26,231 bases of DNA from an uncultured Acetatifactor sp. (GTDB lineage Bacteria > Bacillota > Clostridia > Lachnospirales > Lachnospiraceae), in contig CAKRRU010000023.1 in NCBI GenBank assembly GCA_934394515.1, positions 1 through 26,231 on the forward strand. Reading direction: 5' to 3'. A model generated the notes under the pieces. The model worked only from the letters and a program-made list of their open reading frames with translations, did not search any database and was not told the origin of the DNA. The stretch's first letter is position 1; each line of letters opens with the position of its first letter. Positions 7,690 to 15,699 of the stretch are shown piece after piece. The position numbers and the translations under genes are program-made.

Positions 7690-8583
7690 ATGAGAAGAAA
7701 TAAAAAGAGCGGTATTAACAAAGAACGTATTATAATGTTGGCTTCTTCGGCCTTTGTTCTGGCGGCGTTGACCATGACAGGGATCTATATGAAGGGGCAG
7801 AATGTGGAGTCTAAGGATGATGGTTATACCTTGGACTTCACTGCTTTGGAAAACAATGCAGAGGATAAATTGCAGGAGATCACAGAGAACAGTGAGGAAC
7901 ATCTGCTGAAGGAGGATGAAAATATCCCCGGACTGACCGCAGACAATACGGTGGGAAATGAGATCGCGGGAGCGCCTGTCACTGAGGATGATCTGGACTA
8001 TATGCCTCAGGAAGTCGGCTCCGGTCACGTGGAGATCCCGGGACTGACAGATCAGGAGACTCTGCTGTCTGCTGCGGAGAAAGAACAGCAGGATTCCGGA
8101 AAGCAGAAGGAAGAGACAGAAGAAAAGCAGACGGCGGGCGCAGATATAGTCGTGGAGAAAACACTGCATTTTGCGGAAAGTGACGGATTGCAACAGCCGG
8201 TGCAGCGTGATATCCTGATGCATTATTCCATGGATAAAAGTATTTATTTTGCCACTCTGGATCAGTATAAATATAATCCGGCCACTGTTTTTTCAGCGGA
8301 AGAGGGGACGGCAGTGACTGCATGTGCCCAGGGAAAAGTGAAGTCGGTATTCGAAAATGAGGAAATCGGAAAAGCAGTGACACTGGATCTGGGAGATGGT
8401 TATGAAGCTACGTACGGACAGTTGAAAGATGTCGCAGTAAAGGAAAATTCCTATGTGAATCCCGGAGAAACTATTGGTAGTGTGGCAGCTCCCACAAAAT
8501 ATTACAGCGCCGAGGGAAGTAACCTGTATTTTGCCCTCACACATGATGGGGAGCCGGTAAACGGGGAGGCATTGTTCCACTGA
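7690..8583 (+). CDS. membrane-anchored LytM/M23-like protein without catalytic residues
   Basis: The 297-residue protein has a basic N-terminus, one membrane segment (about 14-34), a long acidic, Glu/Gln-rich extracytoplasmic linker (about 40-150) and a C-terminal LytM-like domain (about 185-297). Known M23 endopeptidases need a zinc-binding HxxxD, a catalytic His in a YxH motif and a final HxH. Here the corresponding positions read NPATV (196-200), YGQL (242-245, Gln for His) and NLYF (278-281, Asn and Tyr for the two His). It is therefore almost certainly not a peptidase but a peptidoglycan-binding or scaffold protein, as is B. subtilis SpoIIQ. A link to sporulation is only analogy. GGAAGGA lies 12 bases before the ATG. 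Its TGA stop overlaps the next ATG (8581-8585), so translation is coupled to the amidohydrolase. Confidence 0.8.
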   Translation: MRRNKKSGINKERIIMLASSAFVLAALTMTGIYMKGQNVESKDDGYTLDFTALENNAEDKLQEITENSEEHLLKEDENIPGLTADNTVGNEIAGAPVTEDDLDYMPQEVGSGHVEIPGLTDQETLLSAAEKEQQDSGKQKEETEEKQTAGADIVVEKTLHFAESDGLQQPVQRDILMHYSMDKSIYFATLDQYKYNPATVFSAEEGTAVTACAQGKVKSVFENEEIGKAVTLDLGDGYEATYGQLKDVAVKENSYVNPGETIGSVAAPTKYYSAEGSNLYFALTHDGEPVNGEALFH

Positions 8584-9758
8584 TGTATATCGTAGGCGGC
8601 AGAATCCTTACAATGGCGGGCAGAGAGATTCCCGAAGGGATCCTGCAGATCAAAAACGGAAAGATTGCCAGAGTAGGTGCCAAAGGCGAGGTAGAGCTGC
8701 GACCGGAAGCAGGTGAGCAGGTAGTGATCGTCAAGAACGCACTGATCATGCCCGGTATCATTGAGGCGCACTGCCATATGGGCATCATGGAAGAGAAAAA
8801 GAGTACGGAAGGGGATGACTGTAACGAAACGGTGGATCCCCTGACACCGGCTCTGCGTGCCATCGATGCCATTAATCCCATGGATGCGGCATTTGATGAT
8901 GCAGTAAGGGCCGGAATTACCGCAGCTATGATCGGACCGGGAAGTTCTAATGTCGTAGGCGGACAGTTTGCCATGGTGAAGACGAAGGGACGGCGTATTG
9001 ATGATCTTGTGATCAAAGCGCCGGCGGCTATGAAAGTAGCTTTCGGAGAGAATCCGAAGGTCAATTATTCCGGACAAAATAAGAGTCCCTGCACCCGGAT
9101 GGCGATTGCTGCGATGCTGCGCAGAGAACTGTGGGAAAGCAGAGAGTATCTGCATTGCAAGGAGCAGGCACGGGAGAAGGGCGAATATTTTGAAGCGGAT
9201 TTTGAAAAGGAATGTTATCTGCCGGTTCTTCGGGGAGAGATCCCGCTAAAAGCCCACGTTCACCGTGTGGATGATATCTTTACGGCGATCCGCATTGCGA
9301 AGGAGTTCGGTGTCCGGATGACGCTGGATCACTGTTCGGAAGGACATCTGGTGGCGGAGGAGCTGGCAAAGGAAGGCTTTCCGGCTATCGTAGGACCGGA
9401 TCTCACCAGCCGAAATAAGATCGAAGTACAGAATATGTCATTTAAGACCGCAGGAGTGCTGAACCGGGCCGGAGTCCCCATTGCCATCACCACGGATCAT
9501 CCGGTATCTCAGATCCAGACACTGCCGCTCTGTGCCGGACTGGCAGTGAAAGCCGGGCTTCCCATGGAAGAAGGTTTCCGGGCCATTACTATATATCCCG
9601 CCGAAATCTGCGGCGTGGCAGACCGTATTGGCAGCCTGGAAGTGGGGAAAGATGCGGACATTGCCATTTTCGACGGAAATCCTATGGAAATTTTCACGCG
9701 AACCCTTTATACTATTATCAACGGGGAAATCGTGTACCGTAATGTCCCCGGAGAATGA
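8583..9758 (+). CDS. amidohydrolase (imidazolonepropionase-like, COG1228 type)
   Basis: The 391-residue cytosolic metal-dependent hydrolase has the composite beta-sandwich and TIM-barrel layout of the amidohydrolase superfamily. The metal and catalytic residues look complete: His63/His65 in AHCHMG, His225/His227 in KAHVHRVDD, His250 and His255 in LDHCSEGH, and Asp305 in TTDHP. PGIIEAHCH and the C-terminal GSLEVGKDADIAIFDG segment are typical of the family. The KAHVHR-DDI wording points to the imidazolonepropionase-like subgroup, whose substrates (cyclic amides, dipeptides) vary, so I give no gene name. The start overlaps the upstream stop (TGATG), with GGGGAGG upstream. The lipoprotein gene begins 13 bases after its stop, so the three form one operon. 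Confidence 0.88.
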   Translation: MYIVGGRILTMAGREIPEGILQIKNGKIARVGAKGEVELRPEAGEQVVIVKNALIMPGIIEAHCHMGIMEEKKSTEGDDCNETVDPLTPALRAIDAINPMDAAFDDAVRAGITAAMIGPGSSNVVGGQFAMVKTKGRRIDDLVIKAPAAMKVAFGENPKVNYSGQNKSPCTRMAIAAMLRRELWESREYLHCKEQAREKGEYFEADFEKECYLPVLRGEIPLKAHVHRVDDIFTAIRIAKEFGVRMTLDHCSEGHLVAEELAKEGFPAIVGPDLTSRNKIEVQNMSFKTAGVLNRAGVPIAITTDHPVSQIQTLPLCAGLAVKAGLPMEEGFRAITIYPAEICGVADRIGSLEVGKDADIAIFDGNPMEIFTRTLYTIINGEIVYRNVPGE

Positions 9759-9771
9759 CCGGAGGAATACT

Positions 9772-11043
9772 TTGAGATACAGCAGGAAAAGCGCAGGGAT
9801 CCTGTCCCTGCTATTACTATTTAACAGCATAGGATTGAGTGCCTGCGGGCAGACAGCGGTAGAGACAGGCCATGTAAGTATCAGCGTGACCGGTATGGAG
9901 AATACGCCGGTCATCAATTACACACTGCCGGTAATGACGCCCAATGTGCTGGTGGATCAGCAGGGTTACGCCGCAGATGGAGTAAAACAGGCTGTGGTAA
10001 AGGGCAGACAGCCTGTGGAAAACTTCCGCCTGGTGAACCGTGAGACAGGGGCAACGGTCTATGAAGGTACGATAAAGCAGACCGATTATAATGAGGATCT
10101 TGCAGTGTATATCGGAACAGCGGATTTCACGGACTATACCGAGGAAGGTGAGTTCTATCTGGAATGTGATAATGTGGGAAGATCCCTTACTTTTTCTCTG
10201 AAAAAAGATCATTATCAGGAGCTGTTTACGACTTTGTGTGCGGATATTCACGACGGGTGTCAGGACCGCAGCATTGCTGAGGACGAGATCATTACTTTGC
10301 TGGAAGTCTGCGAGTGGTATCCGCAGGTACTTGCGGACGACAATGACAATGAGATCCCGGATCTGCTGGAATATATTGCCGACTGGCTGGAAAAAACGGC
10401 TAACAGCACAGATACGCCGGAACCGGAAAATATGTGCTATGTGGCGGTAATGGCAAAATTCAGTTATCTGTATCAGAAGTATGATGTACAGTATGCCACA
10501 CAGTGCCTGCAGCATGCATCGGCGGTGTATAGCAAACTGGTGGCGACTTCGGGCAGAGATGCGGAGAAGTTCATGGCACTGACAGAGCTGTACCGTGCGG
10601 CGGGATTACTTACTTATCGCAATCAGATCCTGGAGTACAAAGACTTTTTCGAGGACAATACCAGCTATCTGGAGGAAACGGCATATCTGTACGGTTCCAT
10701 GACCTATCTGGCGACCAGGCAGCCGGTGGATGTGGATCTTTGTACCATATTCATGGAAAGTATCAGGGACCGGGGCGAGGAACTGGCAAAACGATCCCAC
10801 AATATGATCGATGCCGTCACGAACGTTAACAACGGAACCGATGATCTGTTGAAACGCGCAGAAGAATTGTCCTGTGCCAACTATGTGTTATACAGTTATC
10901 AGTATACGGAGATATTGGAAGATTTTCTGCATTATCTGATGGGGTGCAACCGGGATTCGATAAGCTATTATCCGGAAGAGGGAGACACTGCGGAGTATCT
11001 TCTTCTGATAGCCCAGCAGGTCTCCCTCGCCGATAAACATTAG
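9772..11043 (+). CDS. lipoprotein with GH9-like fold, probably catalytically inactive, TTG start
   Basis: The start is a TTG at 9772: GGAGG (9761-9765) lies 6 bases upstream and translation from there gives a clean lipoprotein signal, MRYSRK then a hydrophobic core and the lipobox LSAC (Cys25). The 423-residue product has a cellulase-type Ig-like N-terminal domain (about 57-145, from PNVLVDQQGYAADG) and then a helical part related to glycoside hydrolase family 9, recognisable from DNDNEIPDLLEYIADWLEK (190-208) and the AVMAKFSYLYQKYD repeat. The GGWxDAGD segment that carries the GH9 catalytic base aspartates is not there: CEWYPQVLADDND directly abuts the IPDLLEY helix. It is about 100-150 residues shorter than typical GH9 enzymes. 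A binding or sensing role at the cell surface is likelier than hydrolysis. Confidence 0.78.
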   Translation: MRYSRKSAGILSLLLLFNSIGLSACGQTAVETGHVSISVTGMENTPVINYTLPVMTPNVLVDQQGYAADGVKQAVVKGRQPVENFRLVNRETGATVYEGTIKQTDYNEDLAVYIGTADFTDYTEEGEFYLECDNVGRSLTFSLKKDHYQELFTTLCADIHDGCQDRSIAEDEIITLLEVCEWYPQVLADDNDNEIPDLLEYIADWLEKTANSTDTPEPENMCYVAVMAKFSYLYQKYDVQYATQCLQHASAVYSKLVATSGRDAEKFMALTELYRAAGLLTYRNQILEYKDFFEDNTSYLEETAYLYGSMTYLATRQPVDVDLCTIFMESIRDRGEELAKRSHNMIDAVTNVNNGTDDLLKRAEELSCANYVLYSYQYTEILEDFLHYLMGCNRDSISYYPEEGDTAEYLLLIAQQVSLADKH

Positions 11044-11048
11044 AAAAG

Positions 11049-11783
11049 TCAGATCAGTTCTTTATTCTTGAAATAAGTTTCAGAGATAATATTCTGTACA
11101 TAGGTGCCCATGCTCTTGCGGGTCTCCTTGTCCAGATCTTTTGGATAAATAGGCTTACCGTATTCAATGACTACGGTAGCCTTTTTTATTTTCGGAAAAT
11201 GATCTTCAAAGATAGCGGCGGAGTTCACGATCGTCATGGGAATGATGGGAACATTTCCTTTTTCCGCAATTTTAAAGCTTCCCTCGTGGAACGGAAGGAA
11301 AGTATCCTGTGTCTTATTACGGGTGCCTTCCGGGAAAATACAGATCGAAATACCGCTTTTTACCTTGTCGATGGCGGCAAGGATCGTCTTAAGTCCTGCC
11401 TTGATATCCTGACGGTCCAGGAAGAGACAATGCAGATCCTTCATCCAGATGTTCAGCAGCGGCCATTTCAGCATTTCCTTTTTGGCAATGTAACCGGTAG
11501 GTCTGGGAACGCGGACATAGGTCAGCACAACATCGAAAAAGCTGCGGTGATTGCCGACATACAGTACAGCGGTATCGGTGGGAATATTTTCTTCACCGAT
11601 AGCAATGACCTTTGTACCGGACAGACGGATGACCCACCGGAATGCCCAGTTGACGATCGCCAGGGAACTGCGGTCTTTGAGACCGGGATTGAATTTGCCG
11701 ATGATCCATTCCGCAAGCATAAGCGGTGTGGACAGTATCAGGAATAGTACAACAAACAATACGACGAATATAAAACGGATCAT
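11049..11783 (-). CDS. plsC: 1-acyl-sn-glycerol-3-phosphate acyltransferase
   Basis: PlsC adds the second acyl chain to lysophosphatidic acid to make phosphatidic acid, at the inner face of the membrane. The 244-residue protein has an N-terminal hydrophobic segment (about 3-28), the catalytic HX4D motif NHRSFFD (His79, Asp84), and the substrate motif FPEGTR (150-155), followed by PIIPMTI. AGAGG precedes the ATG. It begins 20 bases after the DegV gene and is very probably in the same operon, which makes sense because DegV-family proteins bind the fatty acids that become acyl donors. Its stop is 5 bases from that of the convergent GH9-like gene, with no terminator between them. Confidence 0.93.
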   Translation of the reverse strand: MIRFIFVVLFVVLFLILSTPLMLAEWIIGKFNPGLKDRSSLAIVNWAFRWVIRLSGTKVIAIGEENIPTDTAVLYVGNHRSFFDVVLTYVRVPRPTGYIAKKEMLKWPLLNIWMKDLHCLFLDRQDIKAGLKTILAAIDKVKSGISICIFPEGTRNKTQDTFLPFHEGSFKIAEKGNVPIIPMTIVNSAAIFEDHFPKIKKATVVIEYGKPIYPKDLDKETRKSMGTYVQNIISETYFKNKELI

Positions 11784-11803
11784 AAAAACCTCTTTCTGAT
11801 TCT

Positions 11804-12661
11804 TTATTTTGCAATGAAAAGTACACCTAAGGTGCCGGGACCACAGTGGCTGGATACGACACCGCCTGCTCTGGTCTCCAGGATCTCATCAAAGATACCG
11901 AGACTCTCCAGATAGGAGCGGACTGCTTCCACGATTTCACGGTCACAACCGGAATGTGTAATGAAAACTCTGTCGGGAACAGCATTTTTCAGATCCTCTT
12001 CCATATCCTTCGTATAAGAGAGGATGACGGAACCGAGTTTTCCGCGATATTTTTTAGAGGCATCCATGGCACCGTCCACCACGACGATCCGGGGATGAAG
12101 CTTTAACATACCGCCTGCCAGAGCTGCCACGGCACTGCATCTGCCGCCCCGGTGGAGATAGGTAAGAGTATCCACGACAAAGCTGGCCCGTACTTTGGGA
12201 CGGATCGCCTCGATGGCTTCAGTGATTTCGGCGGCGCTTTTCCCTTCGGATGCCAGAATGGCCGCCTGAATTACCTGTAAACCGATACCCGTAGACAGGT
12301 TCGCGGAGTTGATCACGGTGACTTTATCGGAAGCTTCCAGTTCCTCTGCCGCCAGCCGCATGACGTTGCCGGAGGTAGACATGCTGTCGGAGATCGAGAA
12401 GCAGATGAGCTCCCGGCCTTCGTCCACGAAGGGTTTCATAATATCCATGGCCTCAGTCAGAGAAGGCGCTGAGGTCTTGGGAGTGGTCTTGTTTTCATCG
12501 GACCAGCGGAAGATTTCTTCCGGAGTGATATCCACACCGTCGCGATATTCGTCCTCACCCAGCAGAATATGCAGAGGCAGGATCGTGATGTCATACTTTT
12601 CTACCAATTCCTTTGACAGGTCGCACGTACTGTCAGAGATGATCTTAACTGTCTGTGCCAT
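11804..12661 (-). CDS. DegV family fatty-acid-binding protein (FakB-like)
   Basis: DegV proteins bind one fatty acid in a tunnel, and those characterised (FakB) present it to the kinase FakA for phosphorylation and entry into phospholipid synthesis. The 285-residue protein starts KIISDSTCDLS (about 6-16, the family signature), continues with LHILLGEDEYRDGVDITPEEIF, and has the TSAPSLTEAMDIM segment and SSHCGPGTLGVLF near the C-terminus. It is soluble. AAGG lies upstream of the ATG. It sits between the FAD-dependent protein (24 bases upstream) and plsC (20 bases downstream). No fakA is visible in the window, so its kinase partner must be elsewhere if it acts as FakB. Confidence 0.9.
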   Translation of the reverse strand: MAQTVKIISDSTCDLSKELVEKYDITILPLHILLGEDEYRDGVDITPEEIFRWSDENKTTPKTSAPSLTEAMDIMKPFVDEGRELICFSISDSMSTSGNVMRLAAEELEASDKVTVINSANLSTGIGLQVIQAAILASEGKSAAEITEAIEAIRPKVRASFVVDTLTYLHRGGRCSAVAALAGGMLKLHPRIVVVDGAMDASKKYRGKLGSVILSYTKDMEEDLKNAVPDRVFITHSGCDREIVEAVRSYLESLGIFDEILETRAGGVVSSHCGPGTLGVLFIAK

Positions 12662-12685
12662 AGAATATACCTTCTTTCTTATTGG

Positions 12686-14056
12686 TTATTCCCCTTTGGT
12701 GATCTGTCTTGCAACATAGACACCGCTGGCGGATGCATGGGACAGGGAATGGGTCACACCGCTGCCGTCACCGATGATGTACAGCCCTTTGTGACAGCTT
12801 TCCAGATGTTCATCCAGTTCCACTTCCATATTATAGAATTTGACTTCGACACCATAGAGCAGAGTGTCGTCATTGGCCGTGCCGGGGGCAATCTTGTCCA
12901 GGGCGTAGATCATTTCGATGATGCCGTCCAGGATACGCTTGGGCAGCACCAGACTTAAGTCTCCGGGGGTCGCGGACAGGGTGGGTTCCACCATGCCTTC
13001 GGCGATACGCTTGGCATTACTGCGACGACCTCTTACCAGATCGCCGAAACGCTGTACAATGACACCGCCGCCCAGCATATTGGAGAGACGGGCAATGCTT
13101 TCGCCATAGCCGTTGCTGTCCTTGAAAGGCTCGGAGAAATGCTTGGCCACCAACAGGGCAAAGTTGGTGTTCTCGGTCTGCTTGTCGGCACCCTCATAGC
13201 TGTGGCCGTTTACGGTGACGATACCGTTGGTGTTTTCATTTACGACGATACCGTGAGGATTCATACAGAAGGTACGTACGGAATCTTCGAATTTCTCAGT
13301 ACGGTAGACGATCTTACTCTCGTAAAGTTCATCGGTCAGATGGGAGAAGATAACAGCGGGAAGTTCTACCCTGACACCGATATCCACACGGTTGGACTTG
13401 GTATTGATATCCAGGTCCTTACAGATCTGCTCCATCCATTTACTGCCGCTGCGGCCTACGGAGATAATGCATTTATCGCAGTCGTAGGATTCGTTCTCAC
13501 AGCAGATACGGTAGCCGTCGCCTATGGCTTCCATGGTTTTCACGGGAGTATCAAAATAGAAAGTTACTTTATCTTTTAATTCCGCGTACAGGTTCTCCAG
13601 TACGATGAAGTTGATATCCGTACCCAGGTGGCGCACGGAAGCATCTAAGAGGTTCAGCTTGTTCTGCATACAGATCTTTTTGAAAGAAGTGCCTGCAGTG
13701 GAGTACAGCTTTGTTCCCTCGCCGCCGAATTTCATATTGATGTCATCCACATACTTCATAAGGTCGATGGCCTGACTCTTGCCGATATACTCGTAGAGGG
13801 TGCCGCCGAAAGCATTGGTGATATTGTATTTTCCGTCGGAAAAAGCGCCGGCGCCGCCGAAACCACTCATGATGGAACAGCTTTTACAATTAATGCAGCT
13901 CTTGATCTTGTCGCCGTCGATGGGACAGTGGCGCTTCTCCAGAGCGTGGCCGGACTCAAAGACAGCGATCTTCAGACCGGGATTCTGTTGCACCAGCTCG
14001 TAAGCGGAGAAGATACCGCCGGGACCGGCACCGATAATGATTACGTCATATTTCAT
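12686..14056 (-). CDS. FAD-dependent dehydrogenase-like protein (COG2509 type)
   Basis: The 456-residue flavoprotein begins with the dinucleotide-binding loop IIIGAGPGG (6-14). A cysteine-rich stretch follows (HCPIDG, then CINCKSC) leading into SGFGGAGAFSDGKYN, a pattern typical of the uncharacterised COG2509 NAD/FAD-utilising dehydrogenase family. The C-terminus closes the FAD site with LYIIGDGSGVTHSLSHASASG. The cysteines could bind a metal or a cluster, which is inference. AAAGGAA precedes the ATG. It is the first gene of a probable three-gene operon with DegV and plsC, so a role in lipid or membrane metabolism is possible but not shown. Confidence 0.85.
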   Translation of the reverse strand: MKYDVIIIGAGPGGIFSAYELVQQNPGLKIAVFESGHALEKRHCPIDGDKIKSCINCKSCSIMSGFGGAGAFSDGKYNITNAFGGTLYEYIGKSQAIDLMKYVDDINMKFGGEGTKLYSTAGTSFKKICMQNKLNLLDASVRHLGTDINFIVLENLYAELKDKVTFYFDTPVKTMEAIGDGYRICCENESYDCDKCIISVGRSGSKWMEQICKDLDINTKSNRVDIGVRVELPAVIFSHLTDELYESKIVYRTEKFEDSVRTFCMNPHGIVVNENTNGIVTVNGHSYEGADKQTENTNFALLVAKHFSEPFKDSNGYGESIARLSNMLGGGVIVQRFGDLVRGRRSNAKRIAEGMVEPTLSATPGDLSLVLPKRILDGIIEMIYALDKIAPGTANDDTLLYGVEVKFYNMEVELDEHLESCHKGLYIIGDGSGVTHSLSHASASGVYVARQITKGE

Positions 14057-14143
14057 AGGGATAAGATTCCTTTCTCTGTGTTCTCATGTACTCATTTGCG
14101 GGACGTGATCCGGCTGTGTGAAAACCGAAAACATCCAAACTAT

Positions 14144-14152
14144 AGTATACCA
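14144..14152 (-). promoter_or_regulatory. extended -10 promoter of the FAD protein-DegV-plsC operon
   Basis: On the minus strand the sequence reads TGGTATACT (14152-14144), an extended -10 (TGn plus TATACT). No good -35 is present, as is common with extended -10 promoters. It lies about 85 bases before the ATG at 14056. Confidence 0.5.
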
Positions 14153-14174
14153 TATTTTTAGGTGAAAAGGGGAA

Positions 14175-14203
14175 TGGAAATATAGCAAAATATGTGATAA
14201 AAT
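14175..14203 (+). promoter_or_regulatory. promoter of the MATE pair
   Basis: TGGAAA (14175-14180), 17 bases, then TAAAAT (14198-14203) preceded by TGA, an extended -10. The predicted start near 14210 lies about 80 bases before the ATG at 14291. Confidence 0.45.
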
Positions 14204-14290
14204 CATAAGTTATAACGGTTCTTCTGCAGATGCGGATGAACGGTGTGGGAAAATAACGGAATTTGGAAGAAAATTACAGGAAATAAAATT

Positions 14291-15667
14291 ATGGAAGCAA
14301 CACGGAAGAAAAATAAATACGAAATAGATATGTGCAACGGCACGATCATGGACAAGCTGATCTCCTTTGCACTGCCCCTGATGGTGTCCAGTATCTTGCA
14401 GCTGCTGTTCAATGCGGTGGATATTATTGTGGTGGGACGATTTACCGGAAGTCAGGCACTGGCAGCGGTGGGTTCCACCACGGCACTGATCAATATGTTC
14501 GTGAATCTCTTTATCGGAGTTTCGCTGGGAGCCAATGTCCTGTCGGCCAGATTTTACGCTGCCGGTAAGGAGCGGGAGATGAGTGAGACCGTACATACGG
14601 CCATGACTTTTGCGCTGATCAGCGGGATCGTTATGGTATTTGTGGGGCTGTTCTGCACGAGAGGGGCATTGGAGCTGATGGATACTCCGGCAGATGTTAT
14701 TGACCAGGCGGCATTATATATGAAAATTTATTTCTGCGGCATGCCCTTTTTCATGTTGTACAATTACGGCGCTGCCATTCTGCGGGCTGTGGGAGATACG
14801 AAGCGGCCGTTATTGTTCCTGATTATTTCCGGGGCTGTCAATGCGGGACTGAATCTGGTACTGGTTATCGTATTTTCCCTGGGAGTGGCAGGTGTGGCCA
14901 TTGCCACGGTGTTTGCACAGATCATTTCCTGTGTGCTGGTATTATGGTGCCTGTTCCACACGGACAGCTGTTACCGGCTGCGGATCTTGGGACTGGGAAT
15001 GAAATGGGAATACCTGCTACAGATCTTTCAGGTGGGGGTTCCTGCGGGGATACAGAGCGTTGTGATCAATTTTTCTAATGTGCTGCTGCAGTCCTCGGTG
15101 AATTCCTTCGGATCCATCGCCATGGCCGGATATACGGCGGCTAATAATATCTTCGGATTTCTGTTCGTATCGGTAAATTCCATCACGCAGGCGTGCATGA
15201 GCTTTACCAGCCAGAACTACGGTGCCGGGAAGAAAAAGCGAATGGACAGGGTTCTGGTTGACTGTATGATCCTGTCAGTGATCGTGGCGGTGACATTAGG
15301 AGGCAGTGCCAATCTCTTCGGACCGCAGCTGCTCCACATCTATACAACGGATGCGGACGTTATTGCCTGCGGAACGGAGATTCTGCTATATACGACACTG
15401 ACTTACTTTTTATGCGGTATCATGGATCTGATCCCGGGGGCTTTGCGGGGGATGGGACATTCGGCGGTGCCTATGATATTGTCTATCATCGGAACGGTAG
15501 GAACGAGAATTTTCTGGATCTATGGGGTATTCCCGAATCATCGTTCGCTGATGGTATTGTTTTTATCCTATCCGGCCTCCTGGCTGGTAACGATACTGCT
15601 GCAGGCGGTATGCTTCTACTTTGTCAGAAAAAAAGTACACAGCACCATGCCGCAGAATCAGGAATAG
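14291..15667 (+). CDS. MATE family efflux transporter (first of pair)
   Basis: A 458-residue polytopic inner-membrane protein of the multidrug and toxic compound extrusion family, which exports cationic or other drugs in exchange for Na+ or H+. MDKLISFALPLMVSSILQLL, then FNAVDIIVVGRFTGSQALAAVG, is the usual opening of the first of twelve helices, and the second half repeats it (VGVPAGIQSVVINFSNVLLQ). The length is typical. The ATG at 14291 is preceded by AGGA at 9 bases. A GTG at 14243 is in frame but has no ribosome-binding site. It is followed 32 bases later by a second, only distantly similar MATE gene. Substrate unknown. Confidence 0.92.
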   Translation: MEATRKKNKYEIDMCNGTIMDKLISFALPLMVSSILQLLFNAVDIIVVGRFTGSQALAAVGSTTALINMFVNLFIGVSLGANVLSARFYAAGKEREMSETVHTAMTFALISGIVMVFVGLFCTRGALELMDTPADVIDQAALYMKIYFCGMPFFMLYNYGAAILRAVGDTKRPLLFLIISGAVNAGLNLVLVIVFSLGVAGVAIATVFAQIISCVLVLWCLFHTDSCYRLRILGLGMKWEYLLQIFQVGVPAGIQSVVINFSNVLLQSSVNSFGSIAMAGYTAANNIFGFLFVSVNSITQACMSFTSQNYGAGKKKRMDRVLVDCMILSVIVAVTLGGSANLFGPQLLHIYTTDADVIACGTEILLYTTLTYFLCGIMDLIPGALRGMGHSAVPMILSIIGTVGTRIFWIYGVFPNHRSLMVLFLSYPASWLVTILLQAVCFYFVRKKVHSTMPQNQE

Positions 15668-15699
15668 CTTGAAAAATATACGAAAAATAGAGGAAAATC

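Noticed and set aside
9628..9771. N-terminal extension of the GH9-like lipoprotein into the amidohydrolase gene
   Set aside because: It overlaps the amidohydrolase out of frame and would bury the lipoprotein signal peptide. The TTG at 9772 has a perfect ribosome-binding site.
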